NCBI GenBank assembly: GCA_903901015.1
Contig: CAIUPH010000102.1
Location: 1-49,581 of the forward strand
Length of the DNA stretch: 49,581 nt
Source of the DNA: Candidatus Bathyarchaeota archaeon
Lineage (GTDB): Archaea; Thermoproteota; Bathyarchaeia; Bathyarchaeales; Bathycorpusculaceae
Direction: 5' to 3'
Shown: positions 42,865 through 49,581 of the stretch, piece after piece
Position numbering within the stretch: the first letter of the stretch is position 1
Layout: every line of letters begins with the position of its first letter
Made by a program: the position numbers and the translations under genes
Notes under the pieces: generated by a model
Told to the model about the DNA's origin: nothing
The model's database searches: none
The model's input: the letters and a program-made list of their open reading frames with translations, nothing else

Positions 42865-44328
42865 CTATTCTATTTGTCTAACCTTGTACTTTGCAATTGC
42901 CGAGAAGCCCTTATAGAAATCCTTCATGATGCCCGAGTACCATTTGCCCGAAAACGACCAGTCCAGCAGGTTATCGACCCATCGGAAGTCGTGTTCAGCG
43001 CATTGAATCAACAGTTGCTTGTGCAGGTTACTAAGTTTTGTGTCGTTGAACCAGTCTTCGCTCTTCAGCTTCCCAAGCGGGACAAAGAACAAGGGCACGA
43101 TGAGGCTGCGCATTTCTTTGAGGTCAGCGACTAAATCCATGGTTTTGATGATGTCTTCTTCTTGTTCGTCGGGCAACCCAACGATTAAGGTGCAGGCGGG
43201 AACCAGCTTGTTATCATGCATCAAACCCATACCGTTGACTACTACGTCATGCCAGTCTTCAGCTTTAAACGGATGCGCCTTTGCAGGCATGATCTTCTTG
43301 GCTACTTCAGGAGAACCGGTTTCTATACCTACTTCTGCACCCCACCAAGTCTGCTTCTGCAAGATAGTTTCAGATAACTTCGAAAAAAGTTTTGGCGCAG
43401 ACGCAACAGCAGCGAGGGAACAGTGACTCCAGCTTATACCATCTACTTTCTTCAACACTGCCTCATGTAACTCGACGAGTTTATCCTCATGCGGCACGGT
43501 GTTGCTTGAACCATACAGCATGACGTCTTCGGAATGGATACAGATGCCCTTAACCTTACCCGAATCAAGGTTAACGTTTAGTTCCCGCTCAATTTTATCG
43601 ATTGGGTACCATCGCAAGGGTCTCGTGGTAACGTTGCAGAATTGGCAGCCTCGGCAGCAGCCTCGTCCAATCTCGATTAAACCGTTAATGGAAGGCTGAA
43701 CGATGTCTGGAATTTCTTCTAAACCAGGCACTTCGTCGATGCCGACTTCGTAATGCGCGGGAATTTCCTGTCCTGCAATCGCGGCTCTGAAGAGTTTTCC
43801 CACGACCTTTTCTGCTTCGCCTTCAACGATGCAGTCGATGCCCAAGTCTTTAGCGGCGTTCTCTCGGTACCTGAACTGCCATGCTCCGGGTCCACCAACT
43901 ATAACTTTTAACCCGTTTTGTTTTGCTTTCTTGATCGCGGGGCTTTTCAGCAGGGCTTGAAAATGCTTCGCTAAGTAAGGTTCTTTTTTAAATATGAACG
44001 CAAGGGTTGTTGAGGCTGGACCTAAACCAAACGGGTCCATAGCGTGGATACCGAGGACTTTTGCGTCTTTTATGGCAGGTCCCATATGGTTTGGACTTAC
44101 GGTATCCACTTTGAAGTTTTCTTTTAAAAGTTGAGCTTCAATTTTTCTCAAGCCATAAGGAGCCATGAATGGCTGTCCATTACTTGTTTTTAGCGGTGGA
44201 AAAAAGAGGTAGCTGTAGAGCCATTCTGGAATAAAGTTTGGGGGAGCGCATGTTCCGAACCCTAAAAACTCGTTATGATGGTAGTTACTCATCAACGTTC
44301 TATCAGCGGTTAAAAGCACATCTACCAT
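42865..44328 (-). CDS. B12-binding-like radical SAM protein, archaeal
   Basis: A 487-residue enzyme. The N-terminal part (about 60-185) has the alpha/beta pattern of a cobalamin-binding domain (VLGIHAMDPFGLG, VIVGGPGAWQFRYRENAAKD, CIVEGEAEKVVGKLF). The radical SAM cluster site is GRGCCRGCQFCNV (CX3CX2C, near residue 230), followed by WWGAEVGIETGSPEVAKKIM and LIVGLPDEQEEDI. The C-terminal 120 residues are helical. The reaction is unknown; methylation or methylthiolation is common in relatives. It is divergent from the por operon. Confidence 0.82.
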   Translation of the reverse strand: MVDVLLTADRTLMSNYHHNEFLGFGTCAPPNFIPEWLYSYLFFPPLKTSNGQPFMAPYGLRKIEAQLLKENFKVDTVSPNHMGPAIKDAKVLGIHAMDPFGLGPASTTLAFIFKKEPYLAKHFQALLKSPAIKKAKQNGLKVIVGGPGAWQFRYRENAAKDLGIDCIVEGEAEKVVGKLFRAAIAGQEIPAHYEVGIDEVPGLEEIPDIVQPSINGLIEIGRGCCRGCQFCNVTTRPLRWYPIDKIERELNVNLDSGKVKGICIHSEDVMLYGSSNTVPHEDKLVELHEAVLKKVDGISWSHCSLAAVASAPKLFSKLSETILQKQTWWGAEVGIETGSPEVAKKIMPAKAHPFKAEDWHDVVVNGMGLMHDNKLVPACTLIVGLPDEQEEDIIKTMDLVADLKEMRSLIVPLFFVPLGKLKSEDWFNDTKLSNLHKQLLIQCAEHDFRWVDNLLDWSFSGKWYSGIMKDFYKGFSAIAKYKVRQIE

Positions 44329-44611
44329 TATCTTTCACTGCCCGTCCGTTAAAACTGTTTTTTAATTAAAAAAATAGTCAATCACTCGGGAGATATAACT
44401 TTATCCTATCTCGCTTGCTTGATTAGCCCTTATTTTTAAGCCGCCTAAGATGCAAAGGCAATGCCGACTTCAGCGGTTTTTATGTCAATGTAACTTGAAG
44501 TTAATTTTACATTATTTTGGAGCGGTTTTGCGTTTTAATACAAAAATGTATATCAAGGTATGCGCTAATTTAGCTAGAAAATACTTTACTGAAGGGATTG
44601 CTTTGAAAAGT

Positions 44612-45166
44612 ATGGTTGAGTTTAGATGGCATGGTAGAGGCGGACAAGGCGCTTGGACCGCCAGTGAACTTTTGGCGAGAACAGCTCTTGATGAGGGCAA
44701 GTACATTCAATCTTTCCCAGAGTTTGGCCCCGAGCGTATGGGCGCGCCAGTCACCGCTTTTACACGAATCAGCACTGAACCCATAAGGTTGCATTGCGCA
44801 ATCTATGACCCAGACGTTGTAATAGTCTTGGACAATACACTATTAAAATCTGTCCCAGTTACCGCTGGATTAAACCGTGACGACGACGTATTAATCATCA
44901 ATTCAGGCGAAGACCCCGCGGTCTTGAGAAAAAACCTCGGAGTAACTAAAGGTAAGGTTTGGACGGTTCCAGCAACCGAGATTGCTCTGCGAATTTTAGG
45001 TGCCCCAATCACAAACACCGCGTTGCTTGGCGTCGTGGCTAAGTCCACTGGAATAGTCACGTTGGAGGGCATAGAGAAAACCTTGAAGGGACGTTTCAGG
45101 CCAGATTTGGCGGAGAAAAACTTTGCAGTCATCCAGGAAGCTTACAAGGAGGCAAAAACGGAATGA
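44612..45166 (+). CDS. porC: Pyruvate:ferredoxin oxidoreductase gamma subunit
   Basis: A 184-residue subunit of 2-oxoacid:ferredoxin oxidoreductase. FRWHGRGGQGAWTASELLAR and FPEFGPERMGAPVTAFTRIS are the family motifs. ATG 44612 is preferred; the frame is open back to 44450, and TTG 44603, preceded by GAAGGGA, is a good alternative adding three residues. First of the four-gene porCDAB unit, which converts pyruvate and CoA to acetyl-CoA and CO2 with ferredoxin. Confidence 0.92.
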   Translation: MVEFRWHGRGGQGAWTASELLARTALDEGKYIQSFPEFGPERMGAPVTAFTRISTEPIRLHCAIYDPDVVIVLDNTLLKSVPVTAGLNRDDDVLIINSGEDPAVLRKNLGVTKGKVWTVPATEIALRILGAPITNTALLGVVAKSTGIVTLEGIEKTLKGRFRPDLAEKNFAVIQEAYKEAKTE

Positions 45167-45447
45167 GCAGTAAAGAAAAAACTTGGAAAGAAATATCCAT
45201 AGCCGGCGTTCCCCCGAAATCCAGCATCGGATTCATGACTGGCGACTGGAAAACCTACATGCCGGTGCGCGACCTCGAAAAATGCACTACTTGCTTAACC
45301 TGCGTTATGTTCTGTCCTGAAGGCGCAATAAAATGGCGTCCTGAAATGGGCAAAATCGAGTTCGATTTTAGTTTCTGCAAGGGCTGCGGAATATGTGCCA
45401 ACGAATGCCCCACGAAAGCAATAACGATGAAGCTGCCAGAGGAATAA
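45163..45447 (+). CDS. porD: Pyruvate:ferredoxin oxidoreductase delta (ferredoxin) subunit
   Basis: A 94-residue dicluster ferredoxin. The two 4Fe-4S sites are CTTCLTCVMFCPEGAIKW and CKGCGICANECPTKAITM, each CxxCxxCxxxCP. It passes electrons from the TPP site to external ferredoxin. It overlaps porC by four bases and ends two bases before porA. Confidence 0.95.
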   Translation: MSSKEKTWKEISIAGVPPKSSIGFMTGDWKTYMPVRDLEKCTTCLTCVMFCPEGAIKWRPEMGKIEFDFSFCKGCGICANECPTKAITMKLPEE

Positions 45448-45449
45448 GA

Positions 45450-46682
45450 ATGACCCCGAAAATTAAGCAAGAAACCACCGCTATGAACGGCGACGAAGCA
45501 GTTGCCTTCGCGGTTAAACAATGCGACGTCGACGTCGTTGCCGCTTACCCCATTACACCCCAAACAATAATCGTTGAAAAATTTAGTGAATACGTTGCAA
45601 ACGGAGAAGTACAAACAGAATTCATCTGCACAGAATCCGAGCACAGCGCCATGACCGCCTGCCTTGCAGCGTCAGCGACGGGAGCACGAACCTTCACCGC
45701 CAGCGCGTCAGCGGGTTTAGCGTTGATGCATGAGATGCTCTTCGTAACTTCAGGTTCTCGTACACCAGTCGTTATGGCTGTTGCAAACCGCGCGTTGTCT
45801 GCGCCTTTAAACATTCACGGTGATCATTCGGACAGTATGGCTGAGCGGGACAGCGGATGGCTCCAAATCTACGTTGAAAATGCGCAGGAAGCATACGACT
45901 CCATCATTCAGGCTTTCAAGATTGCTGAAGAAGTGGGTGTTTCGTTGCCCATAATCGTGGGCTTAGACGGCTTCACCATCAGCCACACTCTTGAAAGAGT
46001 AGACGTGCTCTCTGAGGATGTGGTCAAAAAGTTTGTTGGAGAACGCCAGTTCCCTATGGTTTTGACTCATGAGGGAAAAACTGTGCCCTTCAAGCTTGAC
46101 CCCGAAAACCCCATGACTATGGGACCCAACGCTTTGCAGAACTACTATTTCGAGTTTAAGCGTCAGCAGGTGGAAGGAATGAACAACGCACTAAAAGGCA
46201 TCCAAGAAGCCAACAGTGAATACGCCAAAATCAGCGGCAGAAGCTACGGTAACGGACTCATCGACCCATACAAGCTCGACGACGCTGAAATCGCAATCGT
46301 CTGCATCGGCTCAACCGCTGGAACCCTCAAAGTCATCGTTGACCAGCTGCGAGAAGAAGGCATGAAAGCGGGCGTTCTACGTTTGCGCACTTTTAGACCA
46401 TTGCCAGTTGAAGAACTCCGAAACGCATTGAAAAACGTTAAGGCCGTTGCAGTTATGGATAAAAGCATGAGTCCAGGCGGTTTAGGTGCCCCAGTCTTCA
46501 ATGAAGTCAGAAACGCTCTCTACGACATAAAACAGCACCCGATTATAGTGAATTACATCTTTGGACTCGGAGGCAGAGACAGCAGCCCACGTGACCTGCG
46601 AAGAATCTTTGAAGACCTGACAAAAATCGCTAAAACCGGAGTCGCCGAGAAGCAAGTGCATTATTTAGGATTAAGGGAGTAG
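45450..46682 (+). CDS. porA: Pyruvate:ferredoxin oxidoreductase alpha subunit
   Basis: A 410-residue subunit. MNGDEAVAFAVKQCDVDVVA, AYPITPQTIIVEKFSEYVAN, FICTESEHSAMTACLAASAT and NIHGDHSDSMAERDSGW are typical of the pyruvate class. The C-terminal domain III includes GSTAGTLKVIVDQLREEGMK. Start ATG 45450 follows GAGGAATAAGA; the longer frame from 45393 only overlaps porD. It forms the heterodimer core with the beta subunit. Confidence 0.95.
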   Translation: MTPKIKQETTAMNGDEAVAFAVKQCDVDVVAAYPITPQTIIVEKFSEYVANGEVQTEFICTESEHSAMTACLAASATGARTFTASASAGLALMHEMLFVTSGSRTPVVMAVANRALSAPLNIHGDHSDSMAERDSGWLQIYVENAQEAYDSIIQAFKIAEEVGVSLPIIVGLDGFTISHTLERVDVLSEDVVKKFVGERQFPMVLTHEGKTVPFKLDPENPMTMGPNALQNYYFEFKRQQVEGMNNALKGIQEANSEYAKISGRSYGNGLIDPYKLDDAEIAIVCIGSTAGTLKVIVDQLREEGMKAGVLRLRTFRPLPVEELRNALKNVKAVAVMDKSMSPGGLGAPVFNEVRNALYDIKQHPIIVNYIFGLGGRDSSPRDLRRIFEDLTKIAKTGVAEKQVHYLGLRE

Positions 46683-46693
46683 GAGACAGAAAG

Positions 46694-47659
46694 ATGACAA
46701 CTCAAGAATGGAAATTCAACGCCAAAGACATCGCCAACAAACCAGACCTTTTCCTTTCAGGACATCGCGCATGCGCAGGCTGTGGACCAGCAGCGATGAT
46801 GCGACTCATTATGAAGGCAACCCGCGGACCCACAATCGTTACGCAGGCAACGGGATGCATGGAAATTGTGGGTTCAATCTACCCGTATTCGTCTTGGGCG
46901 CTCCCGTGGCTTCATACTGCATTTGAGAACGCTGCTGCGAACGCGTCGGGCATCGATGCAGCTGTTAAGGCGCTGCGCAAGAAAGGTAAGATAAAACAGG
47001 AACACATTGATATCATCGCGTTGGCAGGTGACGGTGGAACCTACGACATCGGTTTGCAAGCCTTGTCTGGTGCTGTTGAGCGTGGACACGACTTTTTATT
47101 TATCCTCTACGACAACGAAGGCTATATGAACACAGGAATCCAGCGGAGCAGTTCAACGCCGCTTGGCGCCGCAACCACAACGACCCCTGCGGGCTCCGTT
47201 AACCCCGGCAAACTTGAAAAGAAAAAACCCATCACTGAAATCATGCTCGCCCACGAAATGGAATACGTTGCAACAGCCACACCCTACTACTGGAAAGACA
47301 TGCTAACAAAAGTCCGCAAAGGCTTAGAAGTTGAGGGACCAGCATTCCTTCATATCTTCGCTCCGTGCCCAAGAGGCTGGAGAAGCGAACCCGCAAAAAC
47401 CATGGAGTACTCAAAACTCTCGGTTGAATCCTGCGTGTTTCCAATCTGGGAAGCAGTGAACGGCAAACGAACCCTCTCAACGCCGAGCAAACTCATCGCA
47501 TTGGCACCGCAAAAGAAGAAACCAGTCAAATCCTACCTTGAAGGACAAGGCAGGTTCAGGCACCTGTTCACCCCGCAGAACATGCATTTAGTCGACGAAA
47601 TCCAGCGTGCAACCGACGAAAAATGGGCAAAACTCCTGCAGAAATGCGAGCAAGCCTAA
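46694..47659 (+). CDS. porB: Pyruvate:ferredoxin oxidoreductase beta subunit
   Basis: A 321-residue TPP-binding subunit. GHRACAGCGPAAMMRLIMKA and, later, VTQATGCMEIVGSIYPYSSW supply cysteines for the proximal 4Fe-4S cluster. The TPP/Mg motif is ALAGDGGTYDIGLQALSGAV then YDNEGYMNTGIQRSSSTPLG. The C-terminal CVFPIWEAVNG is also typical of PorB. It is the last gene of the operon and is followed by repeats. Confidence 0.95.
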   Translation: MTTQEWKFNAKDIANKPDLFLSGHRACAGCGPAAMMRLIMKATRGPTIVTQATGCMEIVGSIYPYSSWALPWLHTAFENAAANASGIDAAVKALRKKGKIKQEHIDIIALAGDGGTYDIGLQALSGAVERGHDFLFILYDNEGYMNTGIQRSSSTPLGAATTTTPAGSVNPGKLEKKKPITEIMLAHEMEYVATATPYYWKDMLTKVRKGLEVEGPAFLHIFAPCPRGWRSEPAKTMEYSKLSVESCVFPIWEAVNGKRTLSTPSKLIALAPQKKKPVKSYLEGQGRFRHLFTPQNMHLVDEIQRATDEKWAKLLQKCEQA

Positions 47660-47701
47660 AACCAACATTTTCCTTTTTCGTTATAACGCATTTTTTTAAG
47701 C

Positions 47702-47776
47702 ACTGATTTTCAACATGTTCATGCGCTGGTTCTGTGCCAATACTGACCTACCCCCTATAGGTTTCAACATAGAACC
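47702..47776 (-). repeat. 75-bp dispersed repeat, copy 2 (reverse)
   Basis: The reverse complement matches 20320-20394 over all 75 bases with a single mismatch. It lies 43 bases after the porB stop. Confidence 0.8.
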
Positions 47777-47778
47777 AC

Positions 47779-47919
47779 TATTTGGATCTGAGGGGTGTGC
47801 AGTATTCTGTTTTTGGGTGGTTTGTTGCTTTTTTACTGTTACTCTAAGTTGCCCATCAGGAAAGTTAAACAGTAAAGAAAACACAAAACCAAATTATGCA
47901 CAGAGCTCAGATCCAAATA
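47779..47919. repeat. 141-bp imperfect palindrome with 14-bp perfect ends
   Basis: TATTTGGATCTGAG (47779-47792) is exactly mirrored by CTCAGATCCAAATA (47906-47919). Inner blocks also pair: TGTGCA, GGTTT(T)GT, and TTTACTGTT with AACAGTAAA. The whole could fold as one long hairpin, like a MITE or a structured RNA. Its CTATTTGGATC end is shared with the copies near 20297 and 35268. Confidence 0.6.
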
Positions 47920-48032
47920 TGCCGCATAAAATTCCAATGATTTGGGGCTCAAAAAAATAACCCTTCAATAGACCAGGACTAAATCTGACTATCACCCAAA
48001 ACACCACAACCCCCGAGCCTTAAGAACCCTAA

Positions 48033-48236
48033 CGAAATTTAGCAATTCACAAATTTACAAAGAAAACAAAAAATTGCAGCGAAGCCATTGAGGCTTATTG
48101 GAAAGGAACGTTGGGCAGAACGGTTACGTTTGAAAGCGAAGAGGGAAAGGGAACAAAAATTACGGTACATTTTCGCTTACAGAAAGATAAAACAAATGGA
48201 AGTTCAAACGGGATATCTTTTTCTAACTTCTCTTAA
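48033..48236 (+). pseudogene. Histidine-kinase C-terminal remnant
   Basis: The frame reads EAIEAYWKGTLGRTVTFESE then EGKGTKITVHFRL. This matches the end of HATPase domains (G-box: ESEEGKGT followed by a final strand). Only the last 40 or so residues of a kinase are present, with an extra low-complexity tail. It has no start and no phospho-acceptor domain, so it is a fragment. Its end overlaps the DUF362 gene on the other strand. Confidence 0.4.
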
Positions 48237-49038
48237 ACACCCGTTTAACATCTTCGAGTCTTTCGCCTACGATTTCTATGTTGTCGATGTTTCCTAAGCC
48301 TTTCTCGCTGGCGGTTCTTATGTGGCTGATTTCGTGAGGGTCAATTCCCATAACTCGTGCGCCTGTAGCGTCGGTTGCGACGACGTCTTTGCCAGCAATT
48401 ATCAGATCCATTTTGACCGGGGTGCCGTCGGTGGGTCCTTTACCTTCCATGGCTACGAAGCCATCGATTACGGTTACCACGGGTTTAATTACGGTGTTTA
48501 TGTCTACCACGACTTTGCTGATGCCTTTGGCGTGGTACTTGAATTTGAGTTTGTCAGGCAGCATGCCGAACATGTTCTTCATGCCCAACGTCACCTTTGT
48601 GGACATATGGGTTTTCATTTTGGCGGCGCTGATTACGGCGGATTCCGTGATGATGCGGGGCACGGTTATGTCTTTGAGGCAGTCGCCATTGGGAATTTGG
48701 ATTTTAACTTTGTCTTCGACGTGGCGCAGGTTGAGGCATTTCACATCGTACTTCTTGCACATTTCCGCCATGCCCGTGGCTTCGAAGGCTTTGTCTGCGT
48801 TAGTCATAGTTGCGTCGGATTCTACCACGTTTATTTCAACGGGCAGTTTCTTTAGGCGCTGAATAATGGCTTCGACGACGATGGGGTCGGTTGTGGCGCC
48901 GGTGTCCCATGTCATTGTAGTTATGAAGTTGACTTTGATTAGGACCTTCTTGTAACCTGCCAATGCCGATTCAAAATCGATTAAGTCTAAGGCTTTAAAA
49001 ACTGGGTCAAGCCCGCGCTCGCCCTTGACGATTGCCAC
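48223..49038 (-). CDS. DUF362-domain protein
   Basis: A 271-residue protein of the DUF362 family. YKKVLIKVNFITTMTWDTGA at the start, INVVESDATM, MKTHMSTKVTLGMKNMFGML and GKDVVATDATGARVMGIDPH are family motifs. Many relatives carry a ferredoxin domain; none is present here. Function is unknown, though genome context elsewhere suggests redox chemistry. GTG start at 49038. A presenilin-like gene precedes it on the same strand, 75 bases away. Confidence 0.87.
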   Translation of the reverse strand: MAIVKGERGLDPVFKALDLIDFESALAGYKKVLIKVNFITTMTWDTGATTDPIVVEAIIQRLKKLPVEINVVESDATMTNADKAFEATGMAEMCKKYDVKCLNLRHVEDKVKIQIPNGDCLKDITVPRIITESAVISAAKMKTHMSTKVTLGMKNMFGMLPDKLKFKYHAKGISKVVVDINTVIKPVVTVIDGFVAMEGKGPTDGTPVKMDLIIAGKDVVATDATGARVMGIDPHEISHIRTASEKGLGNIDNIEIVGERLEDVKRVFKRS

Positions 49039-49113
49039 TGTCGATTTTTCCGTAAAGACACCTGTTGTTTATGGCTTGGCGGGTGCTTTAAACGTTACAG
49101 TGGAAGCCAGAAG

Positions 49114-49581
49114 TTACCCGAAGAGCGGAAAAGGCAGCCCCAACAGAAACGCCGTGATTAACCCGGCGGCTAACCCGAGCATGATGGGGAACGGTAAGCC
49201 TGGGAATATGCCTTTTTTCTCCAGTGCAAAGAAAGTTATGATTGAGCCTGCCAAGATGCCAATCACCGTCGTTATGGTCGGCAGTATGCTTGGCAAGAAG
49301 CTGAAGTACATCGTGCCCATCATCATCGAGTAGAACACCAAATCGCCCAGTCCCATCTGGATGTCTTTAAACGAGAAACTCAACCCCTGCAACATGTCAA
49401 GACCCGACGACTGCGCTATTTTCCCCACTGGACCCTTGTAGACGGCGATGACGTCGTAAACCGCCAGGAACACCAAGAGTACAATCGCGCTGGACAGAGG
49501 GATGAATTTAGCAAAGAAAATTCCCAGAGCTCCGCCTACGCAGATGACGGCGACGTTTCGGGGGATGCTGCCCAGCTGGAA
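49114..49581 (-). CDS. Presenilin/SPP-type intramembrane aspartyl protease, C-terminal part
   Basis: The window contains the last 155 residues; the frame is open to the right edge. Both catalytic aspartates are visible: FLAVYDVIAVYKG (YD motif) and QMGLGDLVFYSMM (GxGD motif). LPFPIMLGLAAG near the end is in the place of the PAL motif. Four to five membrane helices surround these. Archaeal relatives such as PSH cleave transmembrane peptides within the bilayer. GTG 49476 lies mid-domain and is not the start. Confidence 0.85.
   Translation of the reverse strand, partial: FQLGSIPRNVAVICVGGALGIFFAKFIPLSSAIVLLVFLAVYDVIAVYKGPVGKIAQSSGLDMLQGLSFSFKDIQMGLGDLVFYSMMMGTMYFSFLPSILPTITTVIGILAGSIITFFALEKKGIFPGLPFPIMLGLAAGLITAFLLGLPFPLFG

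Larger units (their letters stand above)
47660..48032. other. Intergenic region dense in repeats after porB
   Basis: This 370-base stretch holds the reverse copy of the 75-bp repeat (47702-47776) and, two bases later, a long imperfect palindrome (47779-47919). Open frames follow these repeats and are not called. The rest is AT-rich with no further feature seen. Confidence 0.5.

Noticed and set aside
48322-48855. 177-codon frame on the plus strand
   Set aside because: Antisense shadow of the DUF362 gene; composition is His/Phe/Tyr/Gly-biased as expected for a mirror frame.

Overview
The window is archaeal chromosome, probably from the TACK side of the Archaea and most like Bathyarchaeia. The archaeal signs are Nop5 plus fibrillarin, ribosomal proteins L15e and L13e, RNase P proteins Rpp30 and Pop5, a beta-CASP RNase J-like nuclease, a short archaeal adenylosuccinate synthetase and a presenilin-type protease. 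L13e points to TACK/Asgard rather than Euryarchaeota. Bathyarchaeia is inferred from overall gene flavour and was not tested. A four-subunit pyruvate:ferredoxin oxidoreductase and a class III ribonucleotide reductase homologue suggest an anaerobe.

Layout. 0-7.6 kb is an accessory region: an ArsR repressor with two abutting operator palindromes, a secreted beta-helix/LamG protein, a cysteine-cluster protein, small membrane proteins and two divergent PadR regulators with a palindromic operator between them. 7.6-13.6 kb holds an overlapping pair (atypical kinase, RNase J-like nuclease), malate dehydrogenase and aspartate carbamoyltransferase. 13.6-17.9 kb reads leftwards: N-carbamoylputrescine amidase, agmatine deiminase (agmatine to putrescine) and an unusual HTH/ATP-cone/NrdD protein. 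18.1-23.0 kb is the RNA-processing and ribosome cluster: nop5, fibrillarin, L15e, L13e, an RNA-binding protein, rnp3 and rnp2. 23-34 kb is mixed metabolism (LeuA family, M20 peptidase, purA, HtrA protease, glucan phosphorylase) with small cysteine-rich proteins and many broken small genes. 42.9-49.6 kb carries a radical SAM protein, porCDAB, DUF362 and a partial presenilin.

The main discovery candidate is 35734-42737. A 17-base copy of the tRNA-Asn 3' end lies 7 kb from the tRNA gene as a direct repeat, the usual footprint of an element integrated into a tRNA. Its cargo is two very large exported beta-propeller proteins with Pro/Thr/Ser-rich stalks, and no complete integrase is visible. A reading frame stays open across the predicted excision junction. 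The second candidate is the NrdD homologue at 13579-15795: it has an N-terminal winged helix and ATP-cone, but stops where the glycyl-radical site should be, so it may be a nucleotide-sensing regulator rather than a reductase.

The window also has at least four families of dispersed repeats (near 3.3/4.7, 5.1/10.8, 20.3/35.3/47.7 and 39.3/42.1 kb). Single-base frameshifts cluster in small accessory genes, while the long core genes are intact.
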